Notes under the pieces: generated by a model
Told to the model about the DNA's origin: nothing
Database searches by the model: none
Seen by the model: only the letters and a program-made list of their open reading frames with translations
In this document: positions 45,793 through 55,208 of the stretch, one piece after another
Layout of the letters: each line of letters begins with the position of its first letter
Position numbering within the stretch: position 1 is the first letter of the stretch
DNA from: Streptomyces sp. 7-21
GTDB lineage: Bacteria > Actinomycetota > Actinomycetes > Streptomycetales > Streptomycetaceae
Length of the DNA stretch: 64,000 bases
Assembly: GCF_016741785.1 (NCBI RefSeq)
Contig: NZ_JAERRL010000004.1
Span: 248,001-312,000, forward strand
Direction: 5' to 3'
Program-made: the position numbers and the translations under genes

Positions 45793-47189
45793 CCGCTACT
45801 GCTCCTGCCACGCACACGCCGCCGCCCGGCGCCGGGGTGCTCGTCATCGCCGACGACCTCACCGGCGCCAACGCGGCCGCCGCCGGATTCGCGCGGGCCG
45901 GACTGCGCGCCGTCACGGCCGGGTCCTGGCAGCCCTACGCGGTGCTGCCGCAGTTCGCCGCCCGCTTCGACGCCGTCGTCGTCTCCACCGACACCCGGCA
46001 CAGCCCGCCGGAGGAGGCGGCCCGCCAGGCCAGCGCGGCCCTGCGCGCCGCCTGGCCCGCCGCCCTGGTCTGCAACCGCGTCGACTCCACCCTGCGCGGG
46101 AACGTCGGCGCCACCACCCAGGCCGTGCTCGGTGCCGTTGCCGGCCTGACCGGCCGCCGCGCCGTCGCCCTGTGCGCGCCGGCGCACCCCGGGGCCGGGC
46201 GGCAGACCGTCGAGGGCAGGCAGCTGCTCGACGGCGTGCGGCTGGAGGAGACGGAGCTGGCGCATGACCCGCGCTCGCCGCTGCCCACCTCCGACGTCGC
46301 CGGGCTGCTCGCCGCACAGGCGCCCGGGCTGCGGGCGGCCCACGTCCCGCTGTCCGCGGTCACCGCCGAGCCGGCCCGGCTGCGCGAGCTGCTGCGCCGG
46401 CTGCTCGCCGAGGGCGCCGACATCGTCATCGCCGACGCCCTGACGACGGCGCACCTTGACCGCGTCGCCGAGGCGGCCGTCGCGGCGGGCGCCACCGCCG
46501 GGCCGGGCGGCGAGCCGGTCGCCTGGGTCGGCGTCGACCCCGGGCCGGGCTCCCTGGCGCTGGCCACGGCGCTGGGCCTGACCGCCCGCTCCGCCGCCGG
46601 CGCCCCCGTCCTCGCCGTCTCGGGCTCGACCACCCGCCTCACCCGCGCCCAGCTCGCCCGGCTCCGCGCCGAGCACGAGGTGCGGGTCGTCCGGCCCGTG
46701 CCGGACGGCCAGGGCGTCGTGCCCGAGCCGCAGGCCACGGCAGACGCGCTCGCCGAGGCGATGACGGCGGCCGGGCCGGGCGAGGTGGTGCTGCTGGCGA
46801 CCGTGCTCGACGACGCGGACATCATCAGCACCCGGCCCGGCGACGCGGCCCGGCTGCCGGGCGCACTCGCCCGCGCCGTGCGGCTCGCCCTGCGGCAGCG
46901 GCCCGCCGACGGCCTGTTCGCCACCGGCGGCGACGTCTCGGCCGCGCTGCTGGCCGAACTCGGCGCCCAGGGGCTGGACGTCGAGGAGGAGCTGGTCCCG
47001 CTCGCCGTCGCGGGCACCCTCGTCGGCGGCCCCTTCGCCGGGCTGCCCGTCGTCACCAAGGGCGGCCTGGTCGGCGACCCTGGCACCACCTCGGCCTGTG
47101 TGACGCACCTGCGGCGCATGGCGGCGGCCGCCCGCCGCCAGGTGCCCGCCGCTCTCGCACCTACCGACACTCCGAAGGAGACAGCATGA
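45789..47189 (+). CDS. Four-carbon acid sugar kinase (DUF1537), D-threonate/erythronate kinase type
   Basis: A 466-residue kinase of the DUF1537 family, which phosphorylates D-threonate or D-erythronate (DtnK/DenK) or related acids. The N-terminal domain begins VLVIADDLTGANAAAAGFA, with STDTRH and NRVDSTLRGN blocks. The C-terminal nucleotide domain includes ATGGDVSAAL and GGPFAGLPVVTKGGLVGD. GTG start overlaps the permease stop (GTGA). Next to a PdxA2 gene it most likely makes D-threonate 4-phosphate or its erythro isomer. Substrate chirality cannot be read from the sequence. Confidence 0.88.
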   Translation: MTATAPATHTPPPGAGVLVIADDLTGANAAAAGFARAGLRAVTAGSWQPYAVLPQFAARFDAVVVSTDTRHSPPEEAARQASAALRAAWPAALVCNRVDSTLRGNVGATTQAVLGAVAGLTGRRAVALCAPAHPGAGRQTVEGRQLLDGVRLEETELAHDPRSPLPTSDVAGLLAAQAPGLRAAHVPLSAVTAEPARLRELLRRLLAEGADIVIADALTTAHLDRVAEAAVAAGATAGPGGEPVAWVGVDPGPGSLALATALGLTARSAAGAPVLAVSGSTTRLTRAQLARLRAEHEVRVVRPVPDGQGVVPEPQATADALAEAMTAAGPGEVVLLATVLDDADIISTRPGDAARLPGALARAVRLALRQRPADGLFATGGDVSAALLAELGAQGLDVEEELVPLAVAGTLVGGPFAGLPVVTKGGLVGDPGTTSACVTHLRRMAAAARRQVPAALAPTDTPKETA

Positions 47190-48241
47190 CCCGCCCCGTT
47201 CTTGCCGTGACCCTGGGCGACCCCGTGGGCATCGGCCCCGAGATCACCGCCCGCACGCTCGCCGAGGTAGCGGGAGAGGACGGCCACCACGGCATCGCCG
47301 TCGGCGACGCCGAGGCGCTCCGCCGGGGCGCCGCCGCCGCCGGGCTCGACGTCCGGGTCCGCGAGGTGACCAGCTTCGCCACCGAGCCGGCCGGTCCCGG
47401 CACCATCGACGTCTTCGACACCGGTGTGCTCGGCAGCGACCTGCCCGCCTGGGGCACCGTCGACGCCCGCGCCGGCCGCGCCGCCGTCGCCGCCATCGAG
47501 ACCGCCACCCGCGCCGCGCTCGCGGGCGAGGTCTCCGGCATCGTCACCGGCCCGATCAACAAGGAGGCCATCTGGCAGGCCGGTTCGAAGCACCTCGGCC
47601 ACACCGAGATGCTGGGCGAACTCACCGGCGTGACCCGGCAGAACACCATGTTCGTCGTGCGGAACACCGCCAAGCCCGGCCACCACCTGCGGATCTTCTT
47701 CACCACCCGTCACGTCTCGCTGCGCACCGCGCTCGACCAGATCACGCGGGAGCGGGTGCTGGCCGCCATCCGCGAGGCCGCTACGGCGCTGCGCGTCTTC
47801 GGCACGCCCAGCCCCCGGCTGGCCGTCGCCGCCATCAACCCGCACGGCGGGGAGAACGGCGCGTTCGGCGACGAGGAGATCGTGCACCTCGCCCCCGCGT
47901 GCGAGGACGCCCGCGCCGAGGGCATAGACGTCACCGGGCCCGTTCCGGCCGACTCCGTCTTCCACCAGGGCCTCACCGGCCGCTTCGACGGGGTGCTCTC
48001 GCACTTCCACGACCAGGGCCACATCCCCGCCAAGACCTACGACTTCAACGGCACCATCTCCGTCACCGTGGGGCTGCCCGTGCTGCGGACCTCCGTGGAC
48101 CACGGCACCGCCTTCGACATCGCGGGCAGCGGCAAGGCCGATCACGGCACAATGCTGTCGGCGTACCGGGCGGCTGTGGACTACAGCCCCTCGGTGCCGG
48201 CGATCAGGGAGACCTACGGCACCGGCGGCGCCACGGCCTGA
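47186..48241 (+). CDS. pdxA2: PdxA2-type 4-phosphate dehydrogenase
   Basis: A 351-residue NAD-dependent dehydrogenase of the PdxA family. When beside a DUF1537 kinase, these oxidise and decarboxylate D-threonate or D-erythronate 4-phosphate to dihydroxyacetone phosphate. The start GDPVGIGPEI is the family signature. Metal ligands are His in KHLGHTEMLG, HFHDQGHIPAK and the VDHGTAFDIAGSG block. The ATG overlaps the kinase stop. It is unlikely to serve vitamin B6 synthesis given the neighbours. Confidence 0.9.
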   Translation: MTRPVLAVTLGDPVGIGPEITARTLAEVAGEDGHHGIAVGDAEALRRGAAAAGLDVRVREVTSFATEPAGPGTIDVFDTGVLGSDLPAWGTVDARAGRAAVAAIETATRAALAGEVSGIVTGPINKEAIWQAGSKHLGHTEMLGELTGVTRQNTMFVVRNTAKPGHHLRIFFTTRHVSLRTALDQITRERVLAAIREAATALRVFGTPSPRLAVAAINPHGGENGAFGDEEIVHLAPACEDARAEGIDVTGPVPADSVFHQGLTGRFDGVLSHFHDQGHIPAKTYDFNGTISVTVGLPVLRTSVDHGTAFDIAGSGKADHGTMLSAYRAAVDYSPSVPAIRETYGTGGATA

Positions 48242-48290
48242 GGGCAGGACCTGAGGGCAGGACCGGAACACCGACGGAGGGAGCGCCAGG

Positions 48291-49133
48291 GTGGCACGGC
48301 CAGCGGCGGTCAGGCGCGGCACACGCGAGCGGCATGAGGAGCTGCTGCGGCTGCTGCGCGGCGGCATGACGCGCGTCGAGGAGCTGGCAGCCGCCCTGGC
48401 CGTCTCCCCCTCGACGGTCCGGCGCGACCTGAGCCGCCTCACCGACGACCGCAAGGTCGCCCGCACCTACGGCGGCGCCCTGGTGCCCGAGGCGTTCCAG
48501 GAGCGGCCCGTCACCGAAAGCGCGCTGCTGCGGCGCCAGGCCAAGGCGGGCATCGCCGCCGCCGCCCGCCCCCTGGTGCCCGGCGGCGGCTCCGTCTTCC
48601 TCGACGCGGGCACCACCTGCGCCGCCCTCGCCGAGCGGCTCGCCGACGGCCCGGCCCCTGGGCTGGTCGTCACGCGCGGCCTGGAGACGGCGACCGCGCT
48701 GATGGCGTCCGTGCGCTGCGAGGTCGTGCTCCTGGGCGGACGGGTGCAGCCGCTCAGCCACGGCCTGACCGGCCCGCTGACCGATCTGGCCCTGGAGCGG
48801 ATGGCGTTCGACGTCGCGTTCCTCGGCGCCGACGCCGTGGACCCGGCGCGCGGCGTGGGGGAGCCCACGCTGGAGGAGACCGCCGTCAAGGAGCGGGTCG
48901 CCGCCCGGGCCCGCCGCGTGGCCGTCCTGGCCGACTCCAGCAAGCTGGCGGGCCCGAGCGCGCCCTCGTGGGCCCGGCTGCCCGGGAGCTGGACCCTGGT
49001 GACGGACGCGGACGCGCCCGGCGACCTGGACCAGCGGTGCGCCCAGGCCGGGGTGACGCTGATCCGCGCCGCCGACGGGGCCCGCGCCGGACGGGGCGCC
49101 GGCGGGGACGGGCGGCCCGCACCCGCCGGATGA
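48291..49133 (+). CDS. DeoR-family transcriptional regulator
   Basis: A 280-residue sugar-metabolism regulator. The HTH is VEELAAALAVSPSTVRRDLSRL (about 25-46), followed by ARTYGGAL. The C-terminal phosphosugar-sensing domain has FLDAGTTCAALAERL, VVLLGGRVQ and FLGADAVD. GTG at 48291 follows AGGGAGCGCC. It closes the sugar-acid operon, 49 bases after pdxA2, and probably represses it in response to a phosphorylated intermediate. Confidence 0.88.
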   Translation: MARPAAVRRGTRERHEELLRLLRGGMTRVEELAAALAVSPSTVRRDLSRLTDDRKVARTYGGALVPEAFQERPVTESALLRRQAKAGIAAAARPLVPGGGSVFLDAGTTCAALAERLADGPAPGLVVTRGLETATALMASVRCEVVLLGGRVQPLSHGLTGPLTDLALERMAFDVAFLGADAVDPARGVGEPTLEETAVKERVAARARRVAVLADSSKLAGPSAPSWARLPGSWTLVTDADAPGDLDQRCAQAGVTLIRAADGARAGRGAGGDGRPAPAG

Positions 49134-49176
49134 CGCGGGCGCCCCTGCGGCCGGCCAACGGGGAACGCCCCCGCGG

Positions 49177-49584
49177 TCACACGGCGTTGGCGCGCGTCAC
49201 GCCGGCGAACCAGCGTCCGCTGTCTTTCACCGTGCGCCGGTGCGTGGCGACGTCCACGGGCACCAGCCCGAACCGCTTGCTGTAGCCATGGGCCCGCTCG
49301 GAGTTGTCCAGCAGCGTCCACACGACGGAGCCCCGCAGGTCCACGCCGTCGGACCGGGCACGGTGCGCCGCCCGCAAGCGGCTTCCCGCACAGGCCCGCC
49401 GCTCCTCGTCGTGCACGCGTCCCGTTGCCGTGACCTCGTCGGGGAAGGCGGCGCCGTTCTCCGTGACGTACCGCGGCAGCGGCCCGTACTCGCGCGTGAC
49501 GCGGGTGAACGTCTCGCACAGCCCGTCCGGGGCGATCTCCCAGCCCAGCTGCGTGCAGGGCAGCCCCCGCTTGACGAACTCCAT
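49177..49584 (-). pseudogene. GH1 beta-glucosidase, C-terminal remnant
   Basis: Only about the last 130 residues of a family 1 beta-glucosidase remain, of some 450. The nucleophile motif YVTENGAAF is present, but the N-terminal barrel with the acid/base glutamate is gone. The late signature normally reading LDNFEWAYGYSKRFG is LDNSERAHGYSKRFG, with three damaged positions. The 5' end stops right at the end of the aldo/keto reductase gene, suggesting a deletion there. No ribosome site precedes the first ATG. Confidence 0.82.
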
Positions 49585-49602
49585 GCCGCGGCAGGGGACG
49601 GA

Positions 49603-50562
49603 TCAGTACTGCCAGTGCGAAGCGGGCGCGGCCAGCTCTCCGAGGCTGAGCCACAGCTCGTCGGGTATGTCCCACTGGGCCAGGCGCATGGTCGCGGCCA
49701 CCCGCTCCGGCCGGGTCACCCCGACTACGGTCGAGGCGATCCGGGGATCCCGCAGGGAGAACTGGAGAGCGGCGGCCGCCAGCGGCACGCCCAGCCGCGC
49801 GCACTCCGCCTCGATCCGCCGCACCCGCTCCAGGACCACGCGGGCGGCGGGCCGGTAGGCGTAACGATCCTGCGCCGCCGCGCCCTTGGCGAGGAGGCCG
49901 CCGCCGAACGGCGCCGCGTTGATGACGGCGATCCCGGCGCCGGCGGCGTCCTCGATCAGCTGGCCGGCCGACCGGTCCAGCAGCGTCCACCGGTTGTGGG
50001 TGAGCAGCACCTCGAAGACGCCGGTGGCAGCGAACCGGGACATCAGGCCGACGGGCCCGCCCGCCACCCCGATGTGCTGGGCCAGGCCCTCGTCGCGGAT
50101 GCGCACCAGCTCCCGCACCGGGCCGCCGGGCGCCATCGCCTCCTCGAAGGTGAGGTGTTCCGGGTCGTGCAGGTACAGCAGCTGGAGCCGGTCGAGTCCC
50201 AGGCGCGTCAGGCTGCCCTCCACCGAGCGCCGCACCTGGGCTGCCGAGAAGTCACCCGTGGCGGCGTCCCGGTCGGCCTTGGTGGCCAGCACCGCGCCCT
50301 CAGGCAGCCCGCCCAGCTCCCGCAGCGCCGCGCCCACGCGCCGTTCGCTCTCCCCGTCGCCGTACCCGGCGGCGGTGTCGAGGAAGGGAGCGGGGGACAG
50401 CAGCGCCTCGCGCACCGTCGCGATGGCCCGTTCCTCGGGCACCTCGTAGCCGAACACCGCCGGCATGCTGGCCAGTCCGCTGCCGCCGAAGCAGACCGCG
50501 GGCACCGCCAGGCTCGTGTTCCCCAGGAGCCGCCGCGGCATCGCGGCTTCCGCAGTGCTCAT
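49603..50562 (-). CDS. Aldo/keto reductase, D-threo-aldose 1-dehydrogenase-like
   Basis: A 319-residue aldo/keto reductase. The N-terminus RRLLGNTSLAVPAVCFGGSGL, FLDTAAGYGDGESERRVG, the lysine in LATKAD and the histidine in LYLHDPE are the catalytic-barrel blocks. This subtype oxidises L-fucose, D-arabinose and similar sugars at C1 with NAD(P). ATG at 50560-50562 has AGGAGG before it. It is divergent from the sugar-acid dehydratase gene, which would act later in the same type of pathway. Confidence 0.85.
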   Translation of the reverse strand: MSTAEAAMPRRLLGNTSLAVPAVCFGGSGLASMPAVFGYEVPEERAIATVREALLSPAPFLDTAAGYGDGESERRVGAALRELGGLPEGAVLATKADRDAATGDFSAAQVRRSVEGSLTRLGLDRLQLLYLHDPEHLTFEEAMAPGGPVRELVRIRDEGLAQHIGVAGGPVGLMSRFAATGVFEVLLTHNRWTLLDRSAGQLIEDAAGAGIAVINAAPFGGGLLAKGAAAQDRYAYRPAARVVLERVRRIEAECARLGVPLAAAALQFSLRDPRIASTVVGVTRPERVAATMRLAQWDIPDELWLSLGELAAPASHWQY

Positions 50563-51315
50563 GCGCCGCCTCCTGTCCGGCGCGGCGGGACTCCGCGCGG
50601 GCCGGTGGCCGTCCCGGCGGCCCGCGGCGTGCCCGGGCCGGTCGCGGCCGCGGCCGGGCGCAGGCGCAGCGGGCCCCGGCAGGGGCCGGGGGAGTGCCCG
50701 GCGTCGCTGACGCCGGTGCCGGCGTACGGCATCCCGTCTGGGGGCATGGAGACGGCCTTCCTCTCCGGTCGGGTGCTGGCGTCCGTGCCACCTGGCAGTG
50801 CCCTGAAGTCCGGACATACCGGGCGGTTGGCGACGGAGCCGGTGGCCGTCCCGCGACGGCCACCGCCGCATCCTCGCGCACGGAACCGGATACCGGCAGG
50901 GGAGGGGCCGGGAAGCGAGACGCGTGTCACGCCGGCGAGTTGGGGGCGCGCGCCGGTCGTGCACCCGCTCCGGCGTGGGAGAACGGCGCACGCACCGGTG
51001 CGAGCGCCGCTTTCTGGGGTTACTGTGGCGCACCGGGACACGCGTGAAGGGAACGGACGAGGATCATGGCGCCATGCGGGCGGTGAGACGCGGCGGACGC
51101 GGGGACGTCCGCTGCCAGGACGCGCCCGCTGTCCCGCTCATACCCCGCCGCCGTCCCGGCTTCGGCCGCCCCAGCGCGCCGCCCGCCCCCGGCTTATCCG
51201 CTGCCCCCGTCCCGGCCGCGCGGCCTCCCGCCGCCGGCCGCGGCAGCCACCCCACGAATCTCGTCCGCGCCCGTGACCGCGCGGACGGTACGCACCGCAC
51301 CACTTGGGAGGCGAC
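50563..51315. other. 753-base divergent spacer
   Basis: The spacer between the reductase and dehydratase genes is long for this genome. It has a GTCCGGAC palindrome at 50808-50815 inside AGTCCGGACATA, which resembles the inositol-region palindrome. Two ACGCGT-centred boxes lie at 50920-50928 and 51037-51045, facing each other. No credible protein gene is seen; a six-codon frame starts at 51066. It is likely to contain both promoters. Confidence 0.4.
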
Positions 51316-53067
51316 ATGACCGAGCAGGCCAGCGGCGAGAAGGCCCCGCGCAGGCGCAGCGGCGCCTGGTTCCAGGCGGAGGGCCGCAACGGCTTCATCC
51401 ACCGCTCCTGGATGCGCAACCAGGGCTTCGAGCCGGAGGTGTTCGACGGCCGCCCCGTCGTCGGCATCGCCAGCACCTTCTCCGAACTCACCCCCTGCAA
51501 CGCGCACCTGCGGGACATCGCCGAGGCCGTCAAGCGCGGCGTATGGCAGGCGGGCGGCCTGCCGCTGGAGTTCCCCGTCATGTCGCTCGGCGAAACGATC
51601 ATGCGGCCGACGACCATGCTCTACCGCAACCTCGCCGCCATGGAGGCTGAGGAGTCGATGCGGGCCAATCCGCTCGACGCCGTCGTGCTGCTGTCCGGCT
51701 GTGACAAGACCACCCCGTCGCTGCTGATGGCCGCCACCAGCGTGGACATCCCCGCGATCATGGTGACCGGCGGCCCCATGCTCAACGGCAAGTTCCAGGG
51801 CCGGGACATCGGTTCGGGCACCGACGTGTGGCGCCTGCACGAGGAGGAGCGCGCCGGGAAGATCACGGCCGAGGACCTCGCCGAGGCCGAGGTGTGCATG
51901 TCCCGCAGCCGGGGCCACTGCATGACCATGGGCACCGCCTCGACCATGGCCTGTCTCGCCGAGGCGCTCGGTTTCCAGCTCTCCGGCGCCGCCGCCCTGC
52001 CCGCCGTGGACGCGCGCCGCTACGCGCTCGCGCAGCTGACCGGCAAGCGCGCGGTGGCCATGGCGGACAGCGGGCCGCGCCCCTCCGAGATCCTCACCCG
52101 CGAGGCGTTCGAGAACGCCATCCGCGTCAACGCCGCGCTGGGCGGCTCTACCAACGCCGTCGTCCACCTCCTCGCCCTCGCCCGCCGCGCCGGAGTGGAG
52201 CTGAGCCTGGACGACTTCGACGCGCTGGTCGCCGACGTGCCCGTGCTGGTGGACATGATGCCCTCGGGCCGCTTCCTGATGGAGGACTTCGCCTACGCGG
52301 GCGGCCTGCCGGTCGTGCTGCGCGAGCTGGCGGAGGCCGGGCTGCTGCACACCGGTGCCCGTACCGTCGGCGGCGCCACCATCGGCGAGGACGTCGCGAA
52401 CGCCCGCCGGTACAACGACGAGGTCATCCGCACCGTCGACAACCCGGTGCGCCCCGCCGGCGAGGGCACCGTCGTGCTGCGCGGCAGCCTGTGCCCCAAC
52501 GGCGCCGTGCTGAAGGTCTCGGCGGCCAGCCCGTCGCTGCTCAAGCACCGCGGGAAGGCCCTGGTGTTCGACCGGGTCGAGGACTACATCGCCGTCGCCG
52601 ACGACCCGGACCTGCCCGTGGACGCCTCCACCGTCATCGTCGTGCGCAACGCCGGGCCGCGCGGCTACCCCGGGTTCCCCGAGGTCGGCAACCCTCCCGT
52701 GCCCAAGAAGCTGCTGCAGCAGGGCATCACCGACGTCGTGCGCATCAGCGACGCCCGGATGAGCGGCACCGGCTACGGCACCTGCGTGCTGCACGTCGCG
52801 CCCGAGGCCGCGGTCGGCGGCCCGATCGCCCTGGTGCGCACCGGGGACTGGATCGAGCTCGACGTCGCCGCCCGGCGGCTGGACCTCGACGTGCCCGAGG
52901 AGGAGCTGGCCGCCCGCGCCAAGGAGTTCACGCCGCCAAAGCCGCCGCACGACGGCCGGGGCTGGACCCGCCTGTACACCGAGCACGTCCTCCAGGCCGA
53001 CGAGGGCGCCGACCTCGACTTCCTCGTCGGCCGCAGCGGGAACGAGGTGCCGCGGCACTCGCACTGA
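51316..53067 (+). CDS. IlvD/Edd-family sugar-acid dehydratase
   Basis: A 583-residue dehydratase. Fe-S and Mg sites are indicated by the cysteines in LTPCNAHL, LLSGCDKTTPS and SRGHCMTMGTAS. Family blocks AALGGSTNAVVHLLA and SDARMSGTGYGTCVLHV are present. Length and the N-terminal RSWMRNQG favour arabinonate/xylonate/fuconate dehydratases over branched-chain IlvD. It would convert a sugar acid to its 2-keto-3-deoxy form, matching the adjacent aldose dehydrogenase. ATG at 51316 follows GGGAGG. The precise substrate is unknown. Confidence 0.87.
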   Translation: MTEQASGEKAPRRRSGAWFQAEGRNGFIHRSWMRNQGFEPEVFDGRPVVGIASTFSELTPCNAHLRDIAEAVKRGVWQAGGLPLEFPVMSLGETIMRPTTMLYRNLAAMEAEESMRANPLDAVVLLSGCDKTTPSLLMAATSVDIPAIMVTGGPMLNGKFQGRDIGSGTDVWRLHEEERAGKITAEDLAEAEVCMSRSRGHCMTMGTASTMACLAEALGFQLSGAAALPAVDARRYALAQLTGKRAVAMADSGPRPSEILTREAFENAIRVNAALGGSTNAVVHLLALARRAGVELSLDDFDALVADVPVLVDMMPSGRFLMEDFAYAGGLPVVLRELAEAGLLHTGARTVGGATIGEDVANARRYNDEVIRTVDNPVRPAGEGTVVLRGSLCPNGAVLKVSAASPSLLKHRGKALVFDRVEDYIAVADDPDLPVDASTVIVVRNAGPRGYPGFPEVGNPPVPKKLLQQGITDVVRISDARMSGTGYGTCVLHVAPEAAVGGPIALVRTGDWIELDVAARRLDLDVPEEELAARAKEFTPPKPPHDGRGWTRLYTEHVLQADEGADLDFLVGRSGNEVPRHSH

Positions 53068-53128
53068 CCCGCCGCCGCCTCCCCTGGCCGCGCGCCGGGG
53101 GGGAGGCGCGGGCCCGGCCGCCTGACGA

Positions 53129-53156
53129 GCCCGCCCCCGGTGTCACGGGGGCGGGC
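53129..53156 (+). terminator. Terminator after the dehydratase gene
   Basis: GCCCGCCCCCG and CGGGGGCGGGC form an 11-bp perfect stem with loop GTGTCA, about 60 bases after the stop. Confidence 0.85.
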
Positions 53157-53319
53157 GTTGCCGTGTGCGCTGATCTGATAGTTCTGGTGTGCGAAGTGAC
53201 GGACCACTACTATCTCGCCGCGATGTGCAACCGTCGCCCGGCACCGGAGGTGATGCGGCATTACGGACGGTTGCCGGTTCAGCTGCCCCCGACCAGCCCG
53301 CAGCGAACCGTGGAAATAT

Positions 53320-53343
53320 GATCATGGAACTGCTCCCATGATC
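53320..53343. promoter_or_regulatory. Dyad operator before the HTH regulator
   Basis: GATCATGG and CCATGATC form a perfect inverted repeat with an 8-base spacer. A -10-like TATGAT (53317-53322) overlaps its left arm. It ends 33 bases before the regulator start, so autoregulation is likely. Confidence 0.5.
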
Positions 53344-53376
53344 GATCACGGTCCGCCGCCGCGCAGGAAGGAACCG

Positions 53377-54885
53377 ATGCGTCCCCCCACGCTGCTCCGC
53401 GTCCTGCTGGAGAAGCAGGGCTGGTCGAGCTGGACCGCCTTCGAAACGCACTTCGCGCGCGCCGCCCAGCAAGCCGCCCAGGAGTTCGGCAACCACCGCC
53501 TGAACGGCCTGACCATCTCCAACACGACGTTCAAGCGGTGGCTGAGCGGTGACCAGATCCCCCGGGGTGACGCCCGCATGGTTCTGGAGTTCATGCTGGG
53601 CGTCACCGCGGAGCAGCTGCTCCAGCCCGCCCCGACGCACGAGGTGGTGACGCCGCGGGCCCCTCACCGCTCCTCCCTGGCCTCGGCGCTGGCGCTCGAC
53701 AGCGCCTGGGCCACCTCCGCCCTGGCGCCGGCCTCCCCGGCGCCCGGCATGGACGGCGTGTGGCGGCTGAGCGGCATCGATTTATTCGACGGAACCTCCG
53801 TGGCGGTGCAGATGTACGAGGCGTCGGCGCTCGACGACGTCGTCCTCATCGGCCCGGAGGACCATCCGCACCTGACGGCGTTCGTCAAGCCAGCGCGCCG
53901 GGCCCTCGTGCTCGGTTCGCTCGGCGCCGACGGCGGCGCCGGTCTTTACGTGCTCGACGCGGCGTACGCCCGGCGTCACCTCGCTGTGGACCGCCCGGTC
54001 GACACGCTGCCCATCCCCAGGGCATATGGCATCGACGACCTCACCTACGGCATCGTCTGGGCCATGCTCAACGTGGACGACGGCCTGCTCGCCGACGACC
54101 ACGCCCTGGAGAGCGAGCGGCAGGACCTGGACCACCAGCTCGCCAAGCGGCGCTCCGCCGTGGCCCGTTCGGCGGCCCCTGAGCTGTCGGCCATCGGGTC
54201 GAGCTGGCTGGGCTCGTTCTTCTGCTCGCTGTACTCGCACCGCCACCTGCCCCAGAGCGCCTGCCCGCCGCTGTCCTGGTCGCGCGAGCAGCGGGGGGAG
54301 GAGGCGGCGCCGCTGCTGTTCTTCCGGCACCTCCACGACAGCCTGGAGCGCACGGGAGACGCCCACGCCCGCGGCGGCGAGCCCTGCGGGCACGCCTTCT
54401 GCGTGCCCGAGACCGTCGTCAAGGAGAGTGAACGCTATGAGCGCACCCTGCTGTTCCTGGCGGTCGCCCTGCTGGAGAAGCACGGCATCACCGCATGGAT
54501 CTGCCGCGAACCGGAGTACGCGCAGATCGACGCCTTTGCCCTGATACCTGGCGAGCGCGCCGTCGTCAGCAACTGGCTGCGTGCGGACGGCATCTGGCAG
54601 GTCGAGGCCACCAACCGCCGCTCCGAGGTCCACACCTACGGGCAGGCCATCGAACACGCCAGGAAGCACACCGTCGCCCCGGGCGCCACCCCGGCCCGGC
54701 GGCTGCGGGCCCTGGCCGACTACCTGGACCTCGACTGGTCCTGGCTGGTCCGCCGCTGCAACGAACTCGCGCAGTACGGCATCTGGGGCATGCTCAGGCC
54801 GCGGTCGCGGCTGCTGAGCCTCGACGCGCTGGACGCCACGCTGAGGTTCGTCGGCGGCTTCGACGCGGATAACGGCCGGGGCTGA
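53377..54885 (+). CDS. HTH regulator with large ligand/effector domain, TTA codon
   Basis: A 502-residue protein of a Streptomyces-type regulator family. The N-terminal HTH-like part (about 1-75) runs from MRPPTLLRVLLEKQGWSSW to SNTTFKRWLSGDQIPRGDA. The rest has no domain I can name; CGHAFCVPETVVKESERYE and AFALIPGERAVVSNW are compact blocks. ATG at 53377 is favoured by AGGAAGGA upstream; ATG at 53338 would add 13 residues. Leu136 is encoded by TTA (53782-53784), so translation may need the bldA tRNA. A dyad operator overlaps its promoter. Confidence 0.75.
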   Translation: MRPPTLLRVLLEKQGWSSWTAFETHFARAAQQAAQEFGNHRLNGLTISNTTFKRWLSGDQIPRGDARMVLEFMLGVTAEQLLQPAPTHEVVTPRAPHRSSLASALALDSAWATSALAPASPAPGMDGVWRLSGIDLFDGTSVAVQMYEASALDDVVLIGPEDHPHLTAFVKPARRALVLGSLGADGGAGLYVLDAAYARRHLAVDRPVDTLPIPRAYGIDDLTYGIVWAMLNVDDGLLADDHALESERQDLDHQLAKRRSAVARSAAPELSAIGSSWLGSFFCSLYSHRHLPQSACPPLSWSREQRGEEAAPLLFFRHLHDSLERTGDAHARGGEPCGHAFCVPETVVKESERYERTLLFLAVALLEKHGITAWICREPEYAQIDAFALIPGERAVVSNWLRADGIWQVEATNRRSEVHTYGQAIEHARKHTVAPGATPARRLRALADYLDLDWSWLVRRCNELAQYGIWGMLRPRSRLLSLDALDATLRFVGGFDADNGRG

Positions 54886-55208
54886 CACATGCCAGCGGCA
54901 GGTGTCGTTCCGGGGTCGTTCGCGCCGGTTCGCCGGCCCCTGCGCCGCGCGCCCCGCCGGGCGGGCGCGGCGCGGAACCCGCACGCCGCGCGGCACAGCC
55001 AGGCGGCGCGGTCCACGCCCGGCAGCCAAAACGACCGTCAAACGACCCGCGCGGTCCGTGGCGAAACGGTGACCGGAGCCGACAGGGTTATTTTGGCCCC
55101 GCACCTGTGCGGCGCCGTCTCTGCTTCCCCGCGCCGCCCCCGCGCCGGGTGCGATGCCGGTGTGCCACGAGGCCCATACTCCCCGCGGGCCCTGTACTGA
55201 GGACGCTG
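54886..55208. other. Upstream region of the conservon
   Basis: This 323-base gap shows no credible gene. The stretch around 55084-55095 (GGGTTATTTTGG) is AT-rich for the region and may be part of the cvnA promoter. Confidence 0.35.

Noticed and set aside
51066..51086. Six-codon leader frame upstream of the dehydratase
   Set aside because: Short enough to be chance; no attenuator hairpin or meaningful codon bias.
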